Origin: Polysphondylium violaceum
Lineage: Eukaryota > Evosea > Eumycetozoa > Dictyosteliales > Dictyosteliaceae
DNA: 64,000 nt
Assembly: GCA_000277445.1 (NCBI GenBank)
Contig: AJWJ01000033.1
Span: 20,586 to 84,585, forward strand
Direction: 5' to 3'
Positions 57,603-64,000 of this stretch are shown here, piece after piece. Position numbers and translations under genes: made by a program. The notes under the pieces are model-generated. The model was not told the origin of the DNA, ran no database searches, and worked only from the letters and a program-made list of their open reading frames with translations. Within the stretch, counting starts at the first letter, position 1; each line of letters opens with the position of its first letter.

Positions 57603-58792
57603 ATGATGTTAAAGATTTATATATTCATTTTATCTATATTTTACTTAATCCATTATTCACAATCGGTTTTGAGTCCTGGAGTCATCCTTGATCCTATAAA
57701 CAACTTTACTTTGAAATGGGATATTATAAATAATGATACCATTGTATTCCAAGGTATGTACTCTTTAAATTGATCATTAATTTAAAAATTATTAATCCAT
57801 TAATTTAAATTAAAGTCGAAGTAAATGTTAAAACTTGGATTGGTATTGGTTGGCATCCAAGCAATAGGGAATCAGATGGTCCTATGATCAATTCTGATTA
57901 TGCGGTGGGAATGTTTGATAATGTAACTGGGTTACTCAAAGTAGTCGATATGGTCTCTGGCGCCAAGGCTCCAGGGAAACCTGTTCCAGATTCAAGTGTG
58001 AATGCAACCAATGATTTTATGACATTCTCTGGATACCAACAAGATAATTACACGTTTATGGTGTTTGCTAGAAAGTTGATTACCAATGATACTGTGGGTG
58101 ACAGAGATATCTATTTAGACAGCCCACTGGATTTGATTTGGGCCTATGGCACATCAAACAACTTTGGCTATCATAAAACCAATGCAGGTCGAGTAAAAGT
58201 CAGTCTATGGAACACTAATCCTCTGGCCAACCAAAAAGAGACCCAAGCGCTTGTGATGGTCGTCTCGAGTGACAGTAAAAATTATAAAACCTGGCACGGG
58301 GCTCTAATGATGATATCATTTGGTGTTTTGATGCCACTGGCTATTTTTGTCGCCAGATATCTTAAAGAGTATAGTTGGTGGTTCCCTCTTCACATATTTC
58401 TCCAAACAGGTGCATTTATTTGTATCATTGTATCATTTGCATTAATTATTGTCCAAAAGACTCGTTTGGATCTATCGATTGCTCACAATATCATTGGTTT
58501 CATTGTAATATTGAATCTATTCATAGCCATGGCATTGGGAGTGTGTAGTCATTTTATGTGGAACAGAGATAGAAAAAAGACACCCATCTTTCCCGACATT
58601 GTCCACCATTACCATGGTAGATTCGTGTTTCTTCTATCTGTAGCAGCAATGATTACAGGCATATTGAAATACTCTCCTTCACCACTCTCTAATCCATTTG
58701 TTGTATGTTATTCAATGATCATAGGTCTCTATCTCGCCGTTTTTCTCTTTATAGAGGTGTATAAAAAGTTTATATCGTCTACTCCAAAATAA
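57603..58792 (+). CDS. DOMON-cytochrome b561 membrane protein, copy 1
   Basis: Exons 57603-57753 and 57816-58792 (62-nt intron); 375 residues. The start is one of two adjacent ATGs (57603, 57606). A signal peptide covers about residues 1-22 (MMLKIYIFILSIFYLIHYSQS). The DOMON domain (about 25-175) contains FTLKWDIINNDTIVF, VNVKTWIGIGWHP and SDYAVGMFDN. A five- to six-helix cytochrome b561 domain follows, with conserved His in KTWHGALM, WWFPLHIFLQ, IAHNIIGF and VHHYHGRFVF. This FRRS1/SDR2-like class moves electrons across membranes, often from ascorbate or for ferric reduction. The next gene is a paralogue about 425 bp downstream. Confidence 0.9.
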
Positions 58793-59217
58793 ATTTATCT
58801 TGTATTTGTTCTGTAAAACCTTTAAATTTATTCTATTTTATTGAGATGATAAACAACAATCATACAATAAAGATGGATTTGAACACCCCAGTATTTTTTA
58901 AATTATTAGAAAAAGATAATAAGACCTGTGTGATCAAAATACTTTTTTTCGAAAAGTGCAAAAAAAAAAAAAGGACTAAAATTCAGACTCTTGGGCCAAT
59001 CATTTTACGATTTGGTATTATTTTTATAAACATTTCATATTTTTTCACATGTCTACTGACTAACAAACTAATCATATAGTGTAGTTAATCATCCTCCCCT
59101 CCCCTCCCTTCCCCTCCCCTCCCCTCCTCCTCTCCTTCCTCCCTTCCTTCCTCCTCCTCTTCCCCTCATTTATAGATACCTATTCAATATAGTCAACAAT
59201 TACAACAACCATTAATA
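58793..59217. other. Spacer between tandem DOMON-b561 genes
   Basis: 425 bp. The left part is AT-rich and includes an A12 run; the right part holds the pyrimidine tract described next. A 77-codon frame at 58846-59079 has random composition. Confidence 0.75.
59092..59167. repeat. 76-nt pure pyrimidine tract with G-quadruplex potential on the minus strand
   Basis: All 76 bases are C or T. C4 runs at 59096, 59101, 59111, 59116 and 59121, with a C3 at 59106, are separated by one or two T. The minus strand therefore has six closely spaced G runs. It lies 51 bp before the second DOMON-b561 start and is followed by atttatag, so it might also be the polypyrimidine tract of a 5' UTR intron. Confidence 0.9.
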
Positions 59218-60339
59218 ATGAAATTATTATATACAAGCATTATATTGATTTGTATTGCTTGCAATTTTATCAATGCCGATTTCAGTCATCAAGTAACACT
59301 AGATCAAAACTCAAACTTTAGATTAAGTTGGGATATTGTTAACAATGATTTTATAGTTTTTAGAGTTGAAGCAAATGTAAAGACTTGGATTGGCATTGGT
59401 TGGTATTGTACTGGATGCACTGGTAGTAAAATGGCAATGATGAATGCCGATTTCACTATTGGTCAATTTAATTCAAGTGGTTTTCTATCTGTTCATGATA
59501 TGGTCAATGGTCAATATGAGCCCGGTCAACCTGTAGATGACACAACACGCGGAGGCACCTATGATATCTTGTCTTCAAGTGGCTATCAAATCGATGGCTA
59601 CTCTGTCATGATATTTAGCAAAAAACTAAACACAGGTGATACCAGAGATCACAGCATTGATCCATCGCAACCATTCAACATGCTTTGGGCCTACGGTCCC
59701 GTTCAAAACAACAATCTTGACGAACATCCAAGAACTCAGGCTGGTCAGGTCACTATTGATCTCCTCGGAAACGAAAACAAAGTGATTGTAGTAGATTCAG
59801 GCAACAATCTTCTCAGATGGCATGGATCCTTCATGTTGATTGCATTTGGTGTTTTGATGCCAATGGCCATCTTTACCGCCCGTTACTTGAAATCCTATAC
59901 ATGGTGGTTCCCTCTCCACATGTTTTTACAAACATTTGCTTTTATTTTCATGATTGTAGCCTTTGGTCTCGTTATCAAACACCTTGATGGATTACCCTTG
60001 AAATCAGGTCATGGTATCATTGGTCTCATTTTAGTGATTCTTACATTCATTGCTATGATTCTCGGTGGTGTTAGTCACTTGTTGTGGAAAAAAGACAGAA
60101 AAACTACTCCCCTCTTCCCAGATATCATTCATCACTATCAAGGTCGTCTAGTATTCCTTCTCTCTGTTGCAGTAATAATCACCGGTATCATCAAATACAA
60201 CAGCGTTCCAATCTCTAACCCATTTGTAATTTGTTTCTCAATTTTAATTGGTCTATACATCTCTATTGTCGTATACTTGGAGGTTGTTGAAAAATTAAAT
60301 CCAAATTCAAATTCAATTCCTTTAGATAATATGAAATAA
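59218..60339 (+). CDS. DOMON-cytochrome b561 membrane protein, copy 2
   Basis: Single exon, 373 residues. A signal peptide covers about 1-20 (MKLLYTSIILICIACNFINA). The DOMON domain has FRLSWDIVNNDFIVFRVEANVKTWIGIGW, with WYCTGCTG where copy 1 has WHPSNRE. The b561 domain has the same His-bearing segments: RWHGSFMLIAFGVLMPMA, WWFPLHMFLQ, KSGHGIIGL, and IIHHYQGRLVFLLS. The intron of copy 1, placed in the VFQ/VEVN segment, is absent here. The two therefore arose by tandem duplication with intron loss or gain. An extra CTGC motif near the heme/ligand face differs from copy 1. Likely transmembrane electron carrier; localisation is unproven. Confidence 0.9.
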   Translation: MKLLYTSIILICIACNFINADFSHQVTLDQNSNFRLSWDIVNNDFIVFRVEANVKTWIGIGWYCTGCTGSKMAMMNADFTIGQFNSSGFLSVHDMVNGQYEPGQPVDDTTRGGTYDILSSSGYQIDGYSVMIFSKKLNTGDTRDHSIDPSQPFNMLWAYGPVQNNNLDEHPRTQAGQVTIDLLGNENKVIVVDSGNNLLRWHGSFMLIAFGVLMPMAIFTARYLKSYTWWFPLHMFLQTFAFIFMIVAFGLVIKHLDGLPLKSGHGIIGLILVILTFIAMILGGVSHLLWKKDRKTTPLFPDIIHHYQGRLVFLLSVAVIITGIIKYNSVPISNPFVICFSILIGLYISIVVYLEVVEKLNPNSNSIPLDNMK

Positions 60340-60976
60340 TAATAATATAATAAATTTTATTTATTCAAGTAATATCTTTTAAATCAACGACATCCTAAAT
60401 CATAGAGATGATGAAATGACTGATTTTAATGATGAATCATGAACAACGATTAAGGTTATTCATTGTAGCTGAAAATGATAATCACTTTTCACTCATTTAA
60501 TTTTTTCTTTAATTTTATTAGGGAAGTGTTCCAGGACTGATTGTGATAACTATATAAGGGATAGCAACACTGCCATAAAAATCCTGAGATCTCTATGTTT
60601 CTAACGTAGTCAAACCAACACATTCGATAAAATATGCTAGTTTGGGGAGAAACAATCCAACATTGATTCAAATGTCAACTGATATGTTTTATACTTCTTT
60701 TTTCGTATTTTTATTCATGGGACATGATGTCAGAAACGACAAAATTTTTTTTTTTAAAAACGAAGAAAATATTTTTTCATTTTATGTCGGATGTTCAAGT
60801 CAAGGGGTGAGAAAAATATAGTAGCCAAAAATGAGTGAATAAAGCATTTTTCAATACTTTAATAGTGTTAAGCTGACTGTCAAAAATATTATTAACACTG
60901 AAAGATATTTTAAAGAAACTTATTCATTCCCTGCGGAATATTTTTTTGTTGAATTCTTTTAGTTTTTGTTCAACAG
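60340..60976. other. Spacer with possible gene remnants
   Basis: 637 bp. A minus-strand frame at 60489-60671 (Cys/Trp/Tyr-rich, MNQCWIVSPQ...) has fair composition but no homology that I recognise; it might be a fragment of the degraded gene to its right. A perfect 8-bp inverted repeat agtgttaa/ttaacact spans 60864-60899. Confidence 0.5.
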
Positions 60977-61006
60977 TTTTGTTGAATTGTTTTTGTTTTT
61001 TAGTTT
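60977..61006. repeat. 30-bp direct repeat, copy A
   Basis: Identical to 61898-61927. Similarity extends about 30 bp further left (ttcttttag, atattttt) with gaps. The two copies bracket the degraded gene copy. Confidence 0.85.
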
Positions 61007-61750
61007 CCAAATGGTATTTCGAATTCAGAAATATAACTTGCCCATGTATCATTGCTTTGAACAAGTTTGGCTTTTTGGCTAAATAAAAGAACGGTACTTT
61101 GATCTTGTAAATAAACAATTGGTAATGAATCTATTAAAATACCAGATTCATCAGATGTTTTAAATGGAAAGTTGACAATATTTGCTTTCACAAGATCTTT
61201 ACCCCAAAACATTCATCCAAGAAATTTAGTGAATTTAAATGATGAAAGCATAACTATAAATATTTGAAATTGAATTTAAAATCAAACTTTTCAATTTAAT
61301 TCATCTTGTATAGGTAAGTATTCACAGGTTTGCATAATAGATATACTATTGATAAAAATATGTAGCTAATTTTCATGGAATACTTACCTTAGAGATCCTG
61401 AATTAAGTGTAAATTCAAATGAATCGGTGGACTTGATTAGTAAGAGAAAAGTCTATTTGGAGTACTCCTGTTGTGAAATTGCAATATTGTAGGTGAAATA
61501 TAGGCAGAATTAGACCCCAAACCGATGGTATGGTATCTGTCATGAAACAATTAGCTTTAGTTGGATCACCATCATGTAACCCATATTGACTATTAAAATT
61601 AACATCACCCGATCTTTCAACAAAGTACAATCCTGCTCCTCTGCTCTGAACTACAAGTACACATAGTACGAAAAACACCGCACTCTGACTATGGACTGAA
61701 TCATTATTATGTCTTTCTCTCACTCCTCTTTGTCCGAGCTTTTTTTGCAT
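61000..61750 (-). pseudogene. Degraded inverted partial copy of the secreted multi-exon gene at 62107
   Basis: The first part (61750-61388) matches exon 1 of the plus-strand gene at 62107. It shares a hydrophobic signal-like segment (AVFFVLCVLVVQS), then GDVNFNSQYGLHDGDPTKANCF against SDVDFNRPYGTYDGADPTKVNCF, then IDFSLTNQ against VKFSYTNQ. After that the frame is lost: a stop follows in RFI, while the neighbouring frame continues SFEFTLNSGSL to a normal donor (GTAAGTATT, intron from 61387). A second open segment at about 61000-61165 contains STVLLFSQKAK, similar in position to STFVFLYPNW of the intact gene, after an in-frame stop. This points to a broken, inverted paralogue. A functional gene with unusual splicing is less likely. 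Confidence 0.65.
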
Positions 61751-62106
61751 AAACAAAAAATTTTCAGTGATCACTTCCTCAAAATATCTAGATATTTACG
61801 AAAATAAAAAATTGTTTTTTGTTGAGATATGTTGGGATTTTAAAAACTTTACTTGTTACCCTTCGCACAATATTTTTATTTTTTGAAATCTTTTAGATTT
61901 TGTTGAATTGTTTTTGTTTTTTAGTTTTAAGAATTGCTTAGGTTAAGCAGAGTAAAGAGCCAGGGCCGAAAAATATCCCGCAATAAATATCTATTTACTT
62001 TGATATTTATCATTTTTTTTATGTTTATTTTTGACGCACCCATGTTGGTCGGCCCTCTTTTTACTATTAAAACATAGGAGGAGACATAGAGAAAAGATAA
62101 TAAAAT
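61751..62106. other. Spacer between inverted gene copies
   Basis: 356 bp between divergent gene copies. It contains direct-repeat copy B and an 8-bp inverted repeat, agggccga (61962-61969) with tcggccct (62049-62056). It presumably includes the promoter of the gene at 62107. Confidence 0.65.
61898..61927. repeat. 30-bp direct repeat, copy B
   Basis: Identical to 60977-61006, 921 bp apart, in the same orientation. Confidence 0.85.
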
Positions 62107-64000
62107 ATGTTATGCTATAATCAATTTGTGCTTTTTTTTGTATTGGTGTTGGGTCTACTTGTGGGTCAGAGTGTAGGAACAATAGTGTTACAAGACCTGA
62201 GTGATGTTGATTTTAATCGTCCATATGGGACATATGATGGTGCAGATCCAACTAAAGTTAATTGTTTCAAGATATTTACTTATCTCATCACAGATCCCCA
62301 AGCTACATCTGAAATCACCTTGATAGATGTTTCTCCTAATATTACCCCCGAGCCACTATTGAGGAATTTCACAACATTACTATTCCAAGTAAAGTTTTCT
62401 TATACTAATCAAGAGCCTAGTAATTTTAAATTTAATGTCACTTCAGGGTCCCAAAATGAACGTTATGAATTTAATTCACCTTGTTTAGGTAGGTCATTCA
62501 TGATATCTATTTATTTATTTATTTCTAATTAACAATAATAAATATATCAATACAAAAACAATAAAATAGGAGAACCTACAACATTTGAAATAGAACTTTA
62601 TAATCAAACTTATCCAAGCATTAGATATTATCTGGATCTGACTAAGACTGATACAACTTTTGATTTTACATTTAAAGCCAAAGGCTTTACCAATCCTCAA
62701 TATTCGCCAAATTTGGATATTACCTGTAATAATACTTGTTATTATCCTTCTGTTACCCAACCTGCTCCAAACATATATACTGTGTATCTAACCTATATGT
62801 GTAGATTATCAGATATTGATCCCAATGATAATATCTTGATATCCGTAGGTGTTTACAATACACAACCATTCACCAACACTTTTATTTTAAACTCTTATTT
62901 AAAAGGTAAGGATATTTTATAATCATTCGGGAGATCTTAAAGTACATCACTAATTGATTAATTACATTTTATTCTAAAAGCATCCAAGACACCAATGGCT
63001 TCAATTGGTTTAAATTCTGTGCAATTGTATCCACTAGGATTGGATAATAGTAGTTTTTATGACCAACGACATTGTTATAGTCTGATACAAAACAATGGAT
63101 TTGATCTACCAATTCTAACTCAACTTTCAAATGGTGGCTATCTAACTTCTGGAAACTTGGTAATGAGAAGCGGATCAACTTTTGTGTTTTTATATCCCAA
63201 TTGGGAACAAATAGGACCAAATCAATTACAACTCTCTGCCTATGCCGGTGGTAACAGTCTTGTAAACGATAGTATTTCATTTTCTTATTGTAAATATATT
63301 GTTATTTAAATAATTCATTATTTTTAATACTAATATTTAACAATGATAGTTGGACCAACTAATCGACCAATACCAGGAGTTATAAATCCTTTGCTAGAGA
63401 GTGAGTTTGAAATATTATCCTTTACAGCTGATTCCAATTGTACATGGCAATGTGGTTATCTGTATTATGTATATGGAGTTAATAATGGAATAAGTACTTG
63501 GCTATCTGGTTTTTGGCCTTATGGTGCAACTAGAGGACACTCTCTATCTCATAACTATACAGTGGATATGTTTATATCTCCTTATATTGCTAAAACAGTG
63601 ATTGTAGGTTTGATTGGTACATCAAAAAGTATTAATAAAGTTTTAAATTCTGCACGTAGGTAGATCTGAATAATTTCGATCAATATTAATTGACAAAATT
63701 TACTAACTTTTCAAAATAGCATCTGATGCTGTGGCACCTTTGGTGACATCATTAAAGATTATATCAATTCCAAACAGTCCCTTCGATATTGTTAGAATGA
63801 CAATCACTGATGATTTATCTGGATTTAGCAAGCTTTTGGGTTTGGGCGATTATAGAAATTTAGTTCAAGGTAGTGTTTTAAATGGAGAATATGATTTTTT
63901 GGTTCAAACAAATCAATACTATCCATTTAATTATGGTTTTAAGACCATTTATGACTTTGCTTCTAACTATAATCAATTTGCTTTAAATAGTTATGTAAAT
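62107..64000 (+). CDS. Secreted/cell-surface multi-exon protein, 5' part (ComC-like dictyostelid family, tentative)
   Basis: Five exons are visible: 62107-62488, 62570-62905, 62981-63289, 63350-63655 and 63720 to the window end. All four introns are phase 1 and 60-81 nt long. The phase-1 rule suggests domain-sized exons. A signal peptide covers about 1-22 (LFFVLVLGLLVGQSVG). The visible 538 residues are rich in beta-prone Asn/Ser/Thr/Tyr with paired Cys and sequons (TWQCGYLYYVYG; DITCNNTCYYPS). The last exon has a block ITDDLSGFSKLLGLGDYRN-VQGSVLNGEYDFLVQTN typical of large dictyostelid surface proteins related to ComC. I recall this relation but cannot prove it. The gene continues beyond 64000, so C-terminal EGF or membrane segments would be out of view. 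Confidence 0.75.

Noticed and set aside
1-64000. tRNA genes
   Set aside because: No GGTTCGANNCC-type B box with matching A box was found on either strand by eye; a tRNAscan run would be decisive.

Overview
The window is nuclear DNA from a dictyostelid social amoeba. Evidence: very AT-rich intergenic DNA with long A or T runs, small GT...AG introns (about 36-90 nt), Asn/Gln/Ser/Thr homopolymer tracts inside proteins, and genes typical of the group (cortexillin, a PTEN with the slime-mould N-terminus, a multi-domain PI3-kinase, a 7e/7s-type cytochrome oxidase subunit). Coding interiors are often more GC-rich than in Dictyostelium discoideum, which suggests a different genus such as Cavenderia, Heterostelium or Acytostelium. 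That last step is inference. I saw no tRNA, rRNA, CRISPR array or transposase.

Layout. 0-5.2 kb, minus strand: mitochondrial ribosomal protein mL54, Integrator endonuclease INTS11, a hairpin-rich spacer, cortexillin. 6.1-7.7 kb, plus: a GFA/CENP-V-type zinc protein and a methyltransferase. 7.9-10.6 kb, minus: CLN5 homologue and a PQ-loop transporter. 11.8-22.9 kb: an unknown Lys-rich protein, then PI3-kinase (minus), IQ-DH-PH RhoGEF (plus) and PTEN (minus), so the enzymes that make and remove PIP3 flank a Rho activator. 24.9-32.8 kb: PRELI lipid-transfer protein, C3Hc3H zinc protein, F-box/LRR-like gene without a visible start, FAM210-type protein, JmjC/cupin-8 protein, and a 67-residue protein encoded by two tiny exons. 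34.6-44.3 kb: nucleostemin-type GTPase, peroxisomal acyl-CoA oxidase, ribosomal protein L14 (eL14), COX subunit, ADP-ribosylglycohydrolase. 46.5-56.8 kb: a giant CLU/TPR protein, a membrane-anchored M28 peptidase, a methylenetetrahydrofolate dehydrogenase. 57.6-64 kb: two tandem DOMON-cytochrome b561 genes, a degraded inverted gene copy, and the 5' part of a secreted multi-exon protein that runs off the end.

Intron boundaries were assigned by hand. I required GT...AG ends, an open frame across the join, and, where the family was recognised, restoration of conserved residues. The joined lengths are all multiples of three. Spacers are long (0.3-2.2 kb) and several hold strong inverted repeats that could form RNA or DNA hairpins. 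The longest, near 3.1-3.3 kb, looks like a precursor of small RNAs.

The most notable observations are the PI3K-RhoGEF-PTEN neighbourhood, the long hairpin, the overlooked 67-residue gene, the G-quadruplex-capable pyrimidine tract between the DOMON genes, and a GC-rich core inside many long exons.
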